Of a stretch of DNA of 64,000 nt, positions 53,206-62,896 are shown piece after piece (position 1 is the first letter of the stretch; every line of letters begins with the position of its first letter). Both the position numbers and the translations under genes were made by a program. Source of the DNA: CAYNJG01 sp965216885 (GTDB taxonomy: Bacteria; Planctomycetota; Planctomycetia; Pirellulales; Pirellulaceae); contig OZ244208.1 of the NCBI GenBank assembly GCA_965216885.1, positions 124,001 through 188,000 on the forward strand, written 5' to 3'. The notes below the pieces were generated by a model. It was not told the origin of the DNA. It did not search any database and saw only the letters and a list, made by a program, of their open reading frames with translations.

Positions 53206-55602
53206 ATGACGTTGAACCGGGTTCTCTTTGCATGGTCGGTCGTGTTGGCGGTGTTCGGTTTGAACTGCGATGTTCAATTCGCTCATGCAGCCGATGGACT
53301 GCCCCAAGTGGCGAACGTCGCCGCAGCTACTGCTACGACATCCTTCGTCTCCGACTACTGTCTTGAGTGTCACAACTCCGATGATGCGACCGGGGGATTG
53401 AATCTGGAAGACTTCGACATGAGTGTCGCTTCCGAAGATGCGGCATGGGATACGACGACCTGGGAAAAGATGGTCAAGCGATTGCGGGCGCGACAGATGC
53501 CGCCCGCCGATGCGGATCGACCTACCGAGGAATCCTATCTGGCCGTTCTCGGGCATCTTGAATCTGTCCTTGATGAGACCGCTCGCAAGTTTCCGCGACC
53601 CGGTCGAACCGAAGCCGTCCGCCGGTTGAACCGATCCGAGTATCGCAATTCGGTCCGCGATCTGCTGGCCGTGAACATCGAGGTGGAAGATCTGCTGCCG
53701 ACGGATCCGTTGGGGCATGGTTTTGATAACGTGACCGTGGGCGAGCTACCGCCGGTGCTGCTGAGTCGATATATCGCGGCTGCGGAAAAGATCAGTCGAC
53801 TGGCAGTCGGCCGCGAACAGAAGAGTCCCGGTGGCGTGACCGTGCGACTTCCGGCGGATCGTTCTCAGGAGTCGCACGTGGAAGGCTTGCCGCTGGGCAC
53901 GCGAGGTGGGACGCTGATTGAACACCATTTTGCGACCGGCGGCGAATACGAAATTCAGTTGCGCCTGATGCGAGATCGCGATGAGAATATTGAAGGTCTA
54001 CATGAAGAACACAACATCGATGTATTGATCGATCGGCAGCCCGTGCATCGTTTTACGGTAGCTCCGCCCAAGCAGCTGGATGGTTGGGCGAAGGACGACA
54101 CGTTGGTCGACGCAAATTTGAAGAAGCGATTTGACGTCGCGGCCGGGCCCCACAGCATCGCCGTCACGTTTCCTAGAAAGTTCTCATCGCTTTCGGAAAT
54201 TCGACGCCAACCCTTCGAAGCCAACTTCAACCGCCATCGCCACCCTCGCCGCACGCCTGCCCTGTTCGAAGTTTCGATCGTCGGCCCTTTCACTTCGACT
54301 GGCCCGGGCGAAACACCCAGCCGGCGCCGAGTCCTTGGCGGAGAAACCGAACAATCCGTGGACGGTGCCAGACGCATTCTCCGCAAGTTGATTCAGAAGG
54401 CGTATCGAAAACCGGCAACCGACGCCGACCTTGAGGTTCCGCTGCAGTTCTTCGAGGAGCGATTTGCCTCCGATGGCTTTGACGCCGGACTGGAAGCCGC
54501 CCTCACTGCGATCCTCGTCAATCCGCACTTCCTGTTTCGCGCCGAGTTCGTGCCTGAGGATGTGAAGGCTGGCGAAGTCTATCGCGTTTCGGATCTGGAA
54601 CTGGCATCGCGACTTTCGTACTTCATCTGGAGTAGCTTGCCTGATGAAGAGTTGCTGCAATGCGCGATCGACGGGCAACTTCAAGAACCCGCCGTTCTCC
54701 AGCAGCAGGTCGAGCGGATGCTGGGTGACGATCGATCCGAATCGCTGGTCAACAACTTCGCGGCACAGTGGCTGTACCTTCGGAATCTCAGTTCGTTGCA
54801 GCCGGATCGCCGTCTGTTTCCGGACTTCGATGACAACTTGCGACAGGCCATGCGACGGGAAACCGAGTTGCTCTTTGAGAGCGTGTTGCGCAACGACCTG
54901 AGTGTGCTGGACATGATTCGGTCGGACACCACGTTCCTGAACGAACGGCTCGCGCGACACTATGGAATTCGCGGTGTGATTGGCAGTCAGTTTCGCCCGG
55001 TGAAGCTGACGTCGAAGGGCAGTCACCGTGGCGGTCTGCTCCGACATGCCAGCATTCTCGCCGTGACTTCGTACGCCACACGGACTTCTCCCACGATTCG
55101 CGGCAACTGGATTTTGGAAAACATTCTGGGTACACCGGCACCACCGCCTCCGCCCAACGTGCCGACACTGAAAGATAAAACGACCTCCGCCAACGTTAGT
55201 ATTCGCGAACGGCTGGCGGAACACCGGTTGAATCCGGCATGTGCGAGCTGCCACGATTTGATGGATCCGGTGGGTTTTTCGCTGGAAAACTTTGACGCCG
55301 TAGGGCGTTGGAGGCTGTTTGACCAGGGCCAGTTGGTGGACTCTTCGGGTTCGCTGCCGGATGGAAAAGAGATTTCCGGGTTGGACGATCTCGAAGCGGG
55401 TATCATAGAACGCCCGGAAATGTTCGTCGGAACGCTGACGGAAAAACTGATGACGTTCGCCCTCGGCCGAGGAATTGAGCCAACCGATGGACCGGCCATT
55501 CGCAAGGTTGTCCGTGAATCTGCCGATAAAAACTACAGCTTCTCGTCCATCATTATGGGCATCACTGCAAGCAAACCGTTTCAAATGAGGACCGCAGAAT
55601 GA
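53206..55602 (+). CDS. Planctomycete cytochrome c protein (DUF1587/1592/1588/1585)
   Basis: The 798-residue protein has a signal peptide (LFAWSVVLAVFGLNCDVQFA, then HAADG) and one c-type heme site (SDYCLECHNSD). PSD-type domains follow in their usual order. The first includes AVRRLNRSEYRNSVRDLLAV (DUF1587). DUF1595 and DUF1592 cover about 400-640 (LASRLSYFIWSSLPDEELLQ, ETELLFESVLRNDLSVLDMI). DUF1588 has RGGLLRHASILAVTSYATRT and NWILENILGTPAPPPPPNVP with a second CxxCH (ACASCHDLMDPVG). DUF1585 is at the end. This family is expanded in planctomycetes and paired with DUF1552 proteins; its substrate is unknown. I preferred the ATG at 53206 because the signal peptide follows it. Confidence 0.9.
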   Translation: MTLNRVLFAWSVVLAVFGLNCDVQFAHAADGLPQVANVAAATATTSFVSDYCLECHNSDDATGGLNLEDFDMSVASEDAAWDTTTWEKMVKRLRARQMPPADADRPTEESYLAVLGHLESVLDETARKFPRPGRTEAVRRLNRSEYRNSVRDLLAVNIEVEDLLPTDPLGHGFDNVTVGELPPVLLSRYIAAAEKISRLAVGREQKSPGGVTVRLPADRSQESHVEGLPLGTRGGTLIEHHFATGGEYEIQLRLMRDRDENIEGLHEEHNIDVLIDRQPVHRFTVAPPKQLDGWAKDDTLVDANLKKRFDVAAGPHSIAVTFPRKFSSLSEIRRQPFEANFNRHRHPRRTPALFEVSIVGPFTSTGPGETPSRRRVLGGETEQSVDGARRILRKLIQKAYRKPATDADLEVPLQFFEERFASDGFDAGLEAALTAILVNPHFLFRAEFVPEDVKAGEVYRVSDLELASRLSYFIWSSLPDEELLQCAIDGQLQEPAVLQQQVERMLGDDRSESLVNNFAAQWLYLRNLSSLQPDRRLFPDFDDNLRQAMRRETELLFESVLRNDLSVLDMIRSDTTFLNERLARHYGIRGVIGSQFRPVKLTSKGSHRGGLLRHASILAVTSYATRTSPTIRGNWILENILGTPAPPPPPNVPTLKDKTTSANVSIRERLAEHRLNPACASCHDLMDPVGFSLENFDAVGRWRLFDQGQLVDSSGSLPDGKEISGLDDLEAGIIERPEMFVGTLTEKLMTFALGRGIEPTDGPAIRKVVRESADKNYSFSSIIMGITASKPFQMRTAE

Positions 55603-56945
55603 TCAACACAAAAAAATCAATCTCACGAAGAACGGTCCTGCGAGGCGCAGGTGTGGCATTTACGTTACCGTTGCTGGACGCCATGATTCCTGCGAGCACC
55701 GCACTCGCCAAGACCGCAGCGGCCCCGTCGAAACTTCGACGACTGGGGTACGTCTACATGCCGATGGGATTCAATCCTGCCGAGTGGACTCCGCAGGACG
55801 ACAAGCTGGACGTGCTTCCCTCCACGCTGAAGTCGTTGGAGAAGGTCAAGGACCAGGCGACCGTTGTGTCGGGCCTGGAATTGAAGAACGCCTACCCCGG
55901 TTCGCACGCGACTTCGAACTCGGCATTCCTGAGCGCCGCAACCGCTCGCCGAACCGAGAGCTCGGACTACCATCTTGGGATCACGGTCGACCAGATCGCC
56001 GCCAGTCGGCTCGGCCAACAAACGCAACTGCCTTCGCTCGAGCTGGCGATGGACCTGCTGGACAATGTTGGCCAGTGTGACAATGGCTACGCGTGCGTTT
56101 ACCAGAACTACCTTTCGTGGTCATCGCCCACCACTCCGCTGCCTGCCGAAGCGCACCCGCGACTTGTGTTTGAAAGTCTCTTTGGCGAAGGTGGGTCGAC
56201 AGAAGATCGTCGCGCCGCATTACGTCGCCGCGCCAGCCTGCTGGATTCGGTCACCGAAGAAATGAATCGCTTCAAATTGCGATTGGGTGCCAACGATCGC
56301 AACAAGCTGGACGATTACTTCACCAGCATTCGCGAAGTCGAACGACGGATTCAGCGAGCCGAAGCAAACGTTGACGAGAACCCGCTTCCCGATCTCGATC
56401 GACCCGTCGGAGTACCCGTGGCGTATGCCGATCACGCACGACTGATGTTCGATCTGCAACTGCTCGCATTTCAGGGCGACATCACGCGCGTCATTTCCTT
56501 CCAACTCGCTCGTGAAGCCAGTACGCGAACCTATCCGGAAATTGGCGTGCCCGAACCGCATCATCCGGTTTCGCACCACGGCAACAATCCAGACAAGCTT
56601 TCCAAGCTGGCGAAGATCAACGAATTCCACGTCTCGTTGTTCGCCGAATTCCTTGAGAAAATGGCGGCAACGAAAGAAGGCAACGGTTCGCTGCTCGACC
56701 ATTCGCTGTATCTCTACGGCAGCGGCATGGGCGATTCGGACGCACACGATCACACCGACTTGCCCATCATCGTGGCTGGCGGAGCGGCCGGAAACATGCA
56801 GGGCGGACGGCACGTGCAGTATGACAAACACACGCCGATGGCCAACCTGCACCTCACGTTGCTCAACAAGGTCGGTATCGAGATGGATTCGTTCTCCGAT
56901 AGCGATGGAACAGCCGATGAACTGTTCGAGCCGCTTTCGGTTTAG
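55599..56945 (+). CDS. DUF1552 protein with Tat signal
   Basis: The 448-residue protein begins with a twin-arginine signal (SRRTVLRGAGVAFTLPLLDA). The rest matches the planctomycete DUF1552 family: GYVYMPMGFNPAEWTP, NSAFLSAATARRTESSDYHL, SLELAMDLLDNVGQCDNGYA, ISFQLAREASTRTYPEIGVP and LYLYGSGMGDSDAHDHTDLP. DUF1552 belongs to a sulfatase-like or alkaline phosphatase-like fold, but no reaction is established. Its ATG overlaps the stop of the cytochrome gene (ATGA), so the two proteins are made together and probably act together outside the cytoplasm. Confidence 0.92.
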   Translation: MINTKKSISRRTVLRGAGVAFTLPLLDAMIPASTALAKTAAAPSKLRRLGYVYMPMGFNPAEWTPQDDKLDVLPSTLKSLEKVKDQATVVSGLELKNAYPGSHATSNSAFLSAATARRTESSDYHLGITVDQIAASRLGQQTQLPSLELAMDLLDNVGQCDNGYACVYQNYLSWSSPTTPLPAEAHPRLVFESLFGEGGSTEDRRAALRRRASLLDSVTEEMNRFKLRLGANDRNKLDDYFTSIREVERRIQRAEANVDENPLPDLDRPVGVPVAYADHARLMFDLQLLAFQGDITRVISFQLAREASTRTYPEIGVPEPHHPVSHHGNNPDKLSKLAKINEFHVSLFAEFLEKMAATKEGNGSLLDHSLYLYGSGMGDSDAHDHTDLPIIVAGGAAGNMQGGRHVQYDKHTPMANLHLTLLNKVGIEMDSFSDSDGTADELFEPLSV

Positions 56946-57063
56946 GCCTTGCCAGTCCGTGCGTTTTGCTGGCGTCGCTGAACTCGAACCAGTGAATCGC
57001 TATTCGCGGACGCCTCAAGTTGACTCGCCTGAAAACTGATTTGCAGAAACGAAAGAGTGGGCT

Positions 57064-58518
57064 ATGTGCAATCAACTCCGCTTCACGGCCGTATTGTTGG
57101 CTGGCCTTTTTTCAGCGGCGGCGATGACTTTTGCAGCCACGCCCATACCGGCGAAGAGCGGCGTCAAATCAGTTGTTGCTGACGCAGCGGAAAAGCGGGA
57201 TTGGCAGCGTCTCGCCAGTCTTGTCAAAGCGGGGCACAAGGTCGAGACCAAGCAAGCCGATGGCATGACGGCTCTGCATTGGGCGGCCTATCACGGCAAG
57301 ACGGACATGGTCGATCGCCTGTTGGTTGCCGGCAGCAACGCTCGGGCCGTCACCCGCTACGACGTCACTCCCCTGTCCATTGCTTGCGAGTTGGGTCGGT
57401 CCGAAATAACGCGGCGCTTGTTGGAAGCCGGCGCCGACGCGAATCAGAAGTTGCCCGGCGGCGAACGGCCGCTGATGTTGGCGGCTCGAGTGAACGACGC
57501 GGATTCCATTCGGCACCTGGTGAAGCATGGGGCCAAAATCGACGAGACGGAAAGGAATGGCCAGACCGCTCTGATGTGGGCCGCCGCGCACGGAAACTTC
57601 GCGTCAGTGGAAGCGTTGCTGGAGGCCGGTGCCGATATCAATGCCGCCAACAAAACCGACTTCACGGCCATGATGTTTGCCGCCCGCGAAGGGCAGATCG
57701 ATGTGGTGCAGCAACTGCTGCGAGCGGGTGTGGATGTAAATGCCGTGATGCAACCAAAGAAAAGTGGCAGGCGAGTGCCGCGGAAAGGCACTTCCGCACT
57801 GACACTGGCCGTGGAAAGTGGCCACTTCGAATTGGCCATGCTGTTGATCGAAGCGGGTGCCGACCCAAATGATCAGCGCAGCGGCTACAGCCCCCTGCAT
57901 GCTCTGACTTGGGTCCGTAAACCGGACCGGGGTGAAGACCCCAACGGCGACCCGCCGCCGCGCGGATCGGGAAAGCTCAGTTCACTTCAGTTTGTCGATG
58001 CAATCGTCGCGGCGGGTGCTGATGTGAATCTACAGTTGGAAAACGGCAAGGGCGGCAAGGCTGTCCTGAATCGGAAAGGTGCGACGCCGTTCCTGATGGC
58101 CGCGAAGACAGCGGATGTGCCCTATCTGTCATTGTTGGTTGAACACGGTGCCAATCCCAAAACTGCCAATGTCGACGGGGCAACGCCACTGATGGCTGCC
58201 GCCGGGATTGGAGTTCGCGCCGTTGGGGAAGAAGCTGGAACGGAAGAGGAAGTCATCGAAACGCTGAAGTTTCTGTTGGCTCACGGGTTGGATGTGAACG
58301 CGGAAGACAAGAATCGGGAAACGGCCATGCACGGCGCAGCCTATCGATGCTTTCCTACCGTGATTGAGTTTCTGTCCAAACACGGAGCGGATCCGGCGGT
58401 CTGGAATCACAAGAACAAATACGGTTGGACCCCGGTGATGATTGGCCAGGGACACCGCCCGGGTTCTTTCAAGCCCGATCCAGATACCGTGGCCGCTCTC
58501 CGTGCCGCGATGAAATAG
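57064..58518 (+). CDS. Exported ankyrin-repeat protein
   Basis: This 484-residue protein has a signal peptide (FTAVLLAGLFSAAAMTFA). About ten ankyrin repeats follow, such as GMTALHWAAYHGKTDMVDRL, NGQTALMWAAAHGNFASVEA, DFTAMMFAAREGQIDVVQQL and GATPLMAAAGIGVRAVGEEA. It lies 118 bp after the DUF1552 gene in the same direction. This cytochrome/DUF1552/ankyrin order is common in planctomycetes, and the repeat protein may be a binding partner of the other two (inference). GAAAGAG precedes the ATG. Confidence 0.9.
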   Translation: MCNQLRFTAVLLAGLFSAAAMTFAATPIPAKSGVKSVVADAAEKRDWQRLASLVKAGHKVETKQADGMTALHWAAYHGKTDMVDRLLVAGSNARAVTRYDVTPLSIACELGRSEITRRLLEAGADANQKLPGGERPLMLAARVNDADSIRHLVKHGAKIDETERNGQTALMWAAAHGNFASVEALLEAGADINAANKTDFTAMMFAAREGQIDVVQQLLRAGVDVNAVMQPKKSGRRVPRKGTSALTLAVESGHFELAMLLIEAGADPNDQRSGYSPLHALTWVRKPDRGEDPNGDPPPRGSGKLSSLQFVDAIVAAGADVNLQLENGKGGKAVLNRKGATPFLMAAKTADVPYLSLLVEHGANPKTANVDGATPLMAAAGIGVRAVGEEAGTEEEVIETLKFLLAHGLDVNAEDKNRETAMHGAAYRCFPTVIEFLSKHGADPAVWNHKNKYGWTPVMIGQGHRPGSFKPDPDTVAALRAAMK

Positions 58519-59236
58519 GCATCGGTGAATCTCGCCTCGTTGCTGCCGCGTCGTCGCCAAGTGACCTCTCGTGACCGTGTTGCGTTTGCAATGGGTAGAA
58601 GGCAGACCATGCTGCCCTCATGACGCGAGCCCTCCGTGGCTATCAGGACTTCAATCATTCGCTGAGGCGTATGATGATTGGAAAACCAGTCTGCCAGTAT
58701 GAGACCAGCGCGTATGGCGAGGGCAGGAAGACGGACGCGAGACAGAGAAAGCCTGGCGTCAGCTTTAGATTTAAAACCCAGAATGGTGGGAAGTCTCGGT
58801 GACAGCGCTGCTGCTCAAGAGCACTCTTGCCCGCACTTCGTCGAGTAAGAAATAGCCACAGTGGTGATCTCTCTCTCGTTCGTGATTCTCGCGAATGATC
58901 GACCGGTCTTCTGAGGGCCAATGTGGCGAGCGTACAGCCGCTCGACCGGATCTTCTGAACTCATTGCGCATTACTCACTGCTAATTGCCCACACGAGTGG
59001 CTATTCGGCGCATCACCAAAGCAACTGAACTTGTGATCACCTGTACAAATTTTCAATAAAGATTGGAAAAGAACGAATTTTCTTCGTCGACCTAAACGTC
59101 AAGGCGGACGCAGTTTGCGCCGTCGGTGGTCAATTGTTTAGGGGGCGGTTCCGCTCACGTTGTGGGTTTCGTGTTCTTCGATCTTCTCTAGGATCTCGCT
59201 GACTTTGCAGATTCAGATCTTACAGCGAGTACACCA
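58519..59236. other. Gap without a supported gene
   Basis: There are short open frames only, none with convincing features. The right end is AT-richer and presumably contains the promoter of the PEP-CTERM gene. The last 20 bases before its ATG lack a clear Shine-Dalgarno. Confidence 0.55.
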
Positions 59237-60076
59237 ATGAAAAAAACAATCGTCCTCCTTTCAATACTTGCGGTCGGCTTGTCGGCACATGTCCACGCCG
59301 CCATAACTTTGGACATAACCGACCATTTGCCCGCGGCGATGGGAGGCACAACCACGCTTGCAGATGGAACAACTATCACGCTAACAGAGAATAGCTCCGG
59401 AGCCGGCTGGACTCCCGGTACGTCATATCCGAACGGCGTATCCTCGGACTTCGGCTATTCGAACCCCGCAACGGACCCAACGAACGGCAACTGGCACTAC
59501 ATCACCCTTACCGTCATGTTCGGATCTGACTTTGGTGTGTCAGGCGACGGGCTCGTGTCTGCGGACGACTTCAATTTGAGTCAGTCGAGCCTCAATGGAC
59601 GTAGCGGCTGGTATGAGTTCGGTTTCCTTGATCTACTCGGGCCGGCAAGTGCAGGGGTGACCGACTCCGCGATTGAAATGTATCTCAACGATGCTTCCAA
59701 CTACGACAACAGCGCAGATCAGGGCGTTGGCGATTCCGTCGGGGCTTTGGCTGCCAACGACGATATCAACAACCGTGATGCATCTGGAAATCAAATGAGT
59801 GGAACGGGAGCCTCCAACGGGAATGGAACCTGGAACAACACTGAGTTTGGGCTTCCATCTACAACTGGAATAACAGGTTTTCGCTTTTACTACGGTGCAG
59901 CCGCAGCTGACGGAGTCGGATCGAGCCCCGGTGCTTCGATCGGATCGATAACGGATTCGATGAGCACGCAAGCTGTACCTGAGCCTTCTTCCTTCCTGTT
60001 TCTCACGTTGCTTGGTCTGTTCGGAAGCGGATCGCAGTATTTCAAGAAACGTCGTGACCTCGCGGTAGCGAAGTAG
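59237..60076 (+). CDS. PEP-CTERM exported protein
   Basis: This 279-residue protein has an N-terminal signal peptide (TIVLLSILAVGLSAHVHA) and a C-terminal sorting signal AVPEPSSFLFLTLLGLFG followed by a basic end (KKRRDLAVAK). This is the PEP-CTERM tripartite tag recognised by exosortase. The middle is Gly/Asn/Ser-rich with beta-strand patterns (WYEFGFLDLLGPASAGVTDS, GITGFRFYYGAAAADGVGSS). It is probably exported and cleaved, then bound to the surface or extracellular polymer. No exosortase gene is in the window. A strong terminator follows. Confidence 0.9.
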   Translation: MKKTIVLLSILAVGLSAHVHAAITLDITDHLPAAMGGTTTLADGTTITLTENSSGAGWTPGTSYPNGVSSDFGYSNPATDPTNGNWHYITLTVMFGSDFGVSGDGLVSADDFNLSQSSLNGRSGWYEFGFLDLLGPASAGVTDSAIEMYLNDASNYDNSADQGVGDSVGALAANDDINNRDASGNQMSGTGASNGNGTWNNTEFGLPSTTGITGFRFYYGAAAADGVGSSPGASIGSITDSMSTQAVPEPSSFLFLTLLGLFGSGSQYFKKRRDLAVAK

Positions 60077-60111
60077 TCGATTCCCTACAAACGTACGACG
60101 ACATCGTAGAG

Positions 60112-60147
60112 GCGTCATGACCCAACTCGGTCGTGACGCTTTTTTTG
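60112..60147 (+). terminator. Intrinsic terminator of the PEP-CTERM gene
   Basis: GCGTCATGACC pairs with GGTCGTGACGC (one G-T pair) around a CAACTC loop, followed by TTTTTTT. Confidence 0.92.
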
Positions 60148-60751
60148 TGCGCATCGAATGCCGCCTTCGTGCTATCCGAACCATGGGGCTTCGTTGGCGG
60201 CCGTCTAACGCTTCCCGCAATTGGCAGGTTCACCCATGATCCAAATCACACCGGGACGGTCACCCGGTGGTAAGTTCGTGGACCGCGGCTTGGTTTGAAG
60301 TGACGGATCGAAGTTTTTTTTCGGATTCGCAGACGAATTTGAATCTCAAGCCCATTTGCAGTTAGCGGACTGCAATGGGCAGCGCATACGCGCCCACAGC
60401 TCGCTAGCCCCAGACTAAAGAGCCTTCTCGGTAGCGTATTTCTGCATATCCAGGCGGGATGCCGAGGCACCGCGATTCTGGAGGGTGGGTAGCGTATACC
60501 TCTGTAGATAAGAGTGCGTCCTGTTACTTGGTGCTACACAGTGCGCCGTCCCTGTGTAAATGTGATGACGCATCTTGCTATTACGCAATAAATGTAATAG
60601 ATATTGCAGTATGTACGTGTGGGGTACGGATGTACACCTGTGTGGGTCGTGGGCTGTGTTGTGGCTCCTGCATTCGTTTTCGCGATGTTCACGCGGATCG
60701 ATTCGTGCTTTAAAACCGACGACTTGGCTGAATGTGAAAGATTGACAGTGA
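60148..60751. promoter_or_regulatory. Intergenic region with interleaved inverted repeats
   Basis: No gene is supported. Between 60578 and 60607 two inverted repeats interleave: CTATTAC (60578-60584) with GTAATAG (60594-60600), and GCAATA (60585-60590) with TATTGC (60602-60607). The AT-rich block lies about 145 bp before the next gene and could be an operator or an RNA with two exclusive folds. Confidence 0.45.
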
Positions 60752-61069
60752 ATGACTGACGAACCAACAGGTAATGAACCACCCGGTAACGAATCTACAG
60801 ACCGCACTGGTGACAAAAAGCCAAAGAAGAAGCCACTCGAATTCGTCCGGTTCACGGCTGACGATGAAAGGTTGTCAGGTGATCTACGGGCTACTCTGGA
60901 ATTGATCGAGCAAACTTCCGGAATGTCGGTCGAATATGCACCAGACGGAAATGCGTGGTGCATCCGTTGCGTGGGACGCGATACGTTTCCACCGTTGGTT
61001 GCGATGGCCTCTACCCTGCGGCTTGCCGCCAAGCGGATGATGGGGATCATACGCGCCACGCAGGGCTGA
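60752..61069 (+). CDS. Small hypothetical protein
   Basis: This 105-residue protein has a disordered N-terminus (TDEPTGNEPPGNESTDRTGD, then KKPKKKP). A compact domain follows: FVRFTADDERLSGDLRATLE, LIEQTSGMSVEYAPDGNAWC, PPLVAMASTLRLAAKRMMGI. No family is recognised. The ATG at 60752 opens the frame. Composition is consistent with coding, and no better gene overlaps it. It may be a small cytoplasmic regulatory protein, but there is no direct evidence. Confidence 0.5.
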   Translation: MTDEPTGNEPPGNESTDRTGDKKPKKKPLEFVRFTADDERLSGDLRATLELIEQTSGMSVEYAPDGNAWCIRCVGRDTFPPLVAMASTLRLAAKRMMGIIRATQG

Positions 61070-61271
61070 TCCGTTTCGCGACGACTCGCACCACGATTCC
61101 AGTCAGCGAAATCAAGATTTCGCCAACTCGTCGGCTCATCTGTCGCTTTTGCGGCGGATCATTTCCAACGGCATTATCATTTGAATCCAAATGCCCACCC
61201 TTTACGCGATGACTTGCCGGCCACCTGCGGTAGAATCTCCCAAGGGTACGTCGGCTGGCAGGGAGATGATG

Positions 61272-61748
61272 ATGCAAGACAATCAGGATTCTGGTTTGGG
61301 AATCGCCGCGGCGTTGCTCCTGTTTCTGCTAATCGGATTTGTAGGTTTCGCCGGGGCCACCTGGTTCTATACAACGTCGGCCAGAGAACAGGCGCTGCGA
61401 CTCGAAGCACAGCAAGTGCGAGCGCAGGCGGAAGCTGCACGCGCGGAGGCGATTGCCAATCAGGCAGCGATGGAAGCGTCCGCGGAAGAATTGGTGACCG
61501 AGTCGACCGACGAAGTGGATGCAGAAACCGCAATTATCAATTTGACGTCGGAGGGAGTGATCCGCGTCGAAGAATCGTCGTTGAGTCTGGAAGAAGTGCG
61601 AGAGCGACTAGTCGATGACACTGCGGAGAGCTATCGCCTGAAAGTCGACCGCTATTGTCGCTTTCATCACGTCGCGTCGTTGCTTGCCCTGTTCGATGAA
61701 TTGGGGCTCGATCGACCTGAAGTCACCTTGAACGTTGCGTCGGATTAA
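61272..61748 (+). CDS. ExbD/TolR-like membrane protein
   Basis: The 158-residue protein has one transmembrane helix (LGIAAALLLFLLIGFVGFAG). A long Ala/Glu/Gln-rich coiled-coil linker (ALRLEAQQVRAQAEAARAEA) and a C-terminal domain follow. The latter matches the end of ExbD/TolR: LSLEEVRERLVDDTAESYRL, KVDRYCRFHHVASLLALFDE, LGLDRPEVTLNV. The membrane Asp usual in ExbD is not seen, and no exbB gene is adjacent. It may therefore be an orphan relative that has kept only the periplasmic fold. GGGAG (61261-61265) precedes three consecutive ATG codons; the third (61272) has the best spacing. Confidence 0.6.
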   Translation: MQDNQDSGLGIAAALLLFLLIGFVGFAGATWFYTTSAREQALRLEAQQVRAQAEAARAEAIANQAAMEASAEELVTESTDEVDAETAIINLTSEGVIRVEESSLSLEEVRERLVDDTAESYRLKVDRYCRFHHVASLLALFDELGLDRPEVTLNVASD

Positions 61749-61759
61749 GTCGACACAAT

Positions 61760-62896
61760 TCAGGCGATTCGGAGTAGCCGTCCTGCAAGAACGGTCGACG
61801 TGATTGCGAAAACCACGAGGTACAGCAGTTGCGTCGTGATGTCGGTCAAGCCGTTCCCGAAACTGATCAGTTGGTGCAACGCATCCATGGCCCAAGCGGT
61901 CGGAAAGAGGTAGCCAACACGCCGCACCAGGTCCGGCACAATCTCCAGCGGCCACCAGCATCCGCCCAGTGCCGCCATCACAATCGAAACCAGGGTGCAG
62001 ACGCCCTGCACTGTTTCGGGAGTCTTGATGACCGCGCCCACCAGAACGCCCATCGCCCCGCAGCCCCATGCGAAAATCAACAGGGTGATGCCGACAGGAA
62101 TCAGGTTGCCACCGTAGTCCAGCCCAAATGCGATCCAGCCGGTCCCCAGCAGGAAAACGATCTGCACGACGCCGAGCAGGAAGCGGCCGAGAATCTTCCC
62201 GGCAACCAGCTGCCAATGTGAGATTGGATGGACGGCGATTCTCGTCAGCACGCCGTTGGAGCGCTCTCCCGACAAACCCAAGCCACCGAAGATGAGCAAA
62301 TTCATCAGAACGAACATCACCGCGTAGCCCGGTACGGATTGTTCGAAACCCGACGGGACTACTCGCCGCCCGGCGAAAGTAGCATCGAGCCGCACCGTTT
62401 TTTCCTGCGACAGGAACTCGCGAAGTGCTGCTTCGCTGACGTCCGTTTCTTCATCCTGCGACACAACCGAAAATATCGCCGACGTAATGGAGACAATCGC
62501 CCGCGTGATGCGAACCTCGATCATGGCTGCCGGTTGGGGGCTGCTTTTACTGTTCTGCGAAAAGCCAACCTCGACTGCTTCTGCGGCTTCAACTCGAGCG
62601 GTAAAGTCGGCGGGAATGTCGATCGCTCGCAATGGATCGCCCTCGGTCGGTGCATCGACCACTCTCAATCCCTCCGCCTGCAGCAGCTCGACGAAGATGC
62701 CACCAAGATAGCCTGCATCGTTGTTGCGGATGGTGACCTGAGGTCGCGGGTCGGACGGCTCGCCTTTTGGCCCCCGCATGGTGATGCCAAAAAGGTAGAT
62801 GAACATCAGTGGCATCAAGAACAGCCAGATGTAGCCGCCCTTGTCCTTGAGGAAGACTCGCAGGTCGTTGGTTGCGATGATCCAGATACTTCTCAT
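61760..62896 (-). CDS. ABC-2 type permease
   Basis: This 378-residue protein starts with a cytoplasmic end and a transmembrane helix (GGYIWLFLMPLMFIYLFGIT). A large extracytoplasmic domain follows (about 45-195), and then five more helices (YAVMFVLMNLLIFGGLGLSG, FLLGVVQIVFLLGTGWIAFG, LIPVGITLLIFAWGCGAMGV, and others). The order and the segment LSGERSNGVLTRIAVHPISH are typical of the ABC-2 exporter membrane family. It overlaps the next upstream permease gene by 4 bp (ATGA). The two probably form a heterodimeric exporter with an ATPase encoded outside the window. Confidence 0.85.
   Translation of the reverse strand: MRSIWIIATNDLRVFLKDKGGYIWLFLMPLMFIYLFGITMRGPKGEPSDPRPQVTIRNNDAGYLGGIFVELLQAEGLRVVDAPTEGDPLRAIDIPADFTARVEAAEAVEVGFSQNSKSSPQPAAMIEVRITRAIVSITSAIFSVVSQDEETDVSEAALREFLSQEKTVRLDATFAGRRVVPSGFEQSVPGYAVMFVLMNLLIFGGLGLSGERSNGVLTRIAVHPISHWQLVAGKILGRFLLGVVQIVFLLGTGWIAFGLDYGGNLIPVGITLLIFAWGCGAMGVLVGAVIKTPETVQGVCTLVSIVMAALGGCWWPLEIVPDLVRRVGYLFPTAWAMDALHQLISFGNGLTDITTQLLYLVVFAITSTVLAGRLLRIA

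Noticed and set aside
60415..61059. 214-residue open frame on the minus strand
   Set aside because: It runs antisense over the better-supported small gene at 60752 and over the interleaved inverted repeats; its composition is not protein-like.
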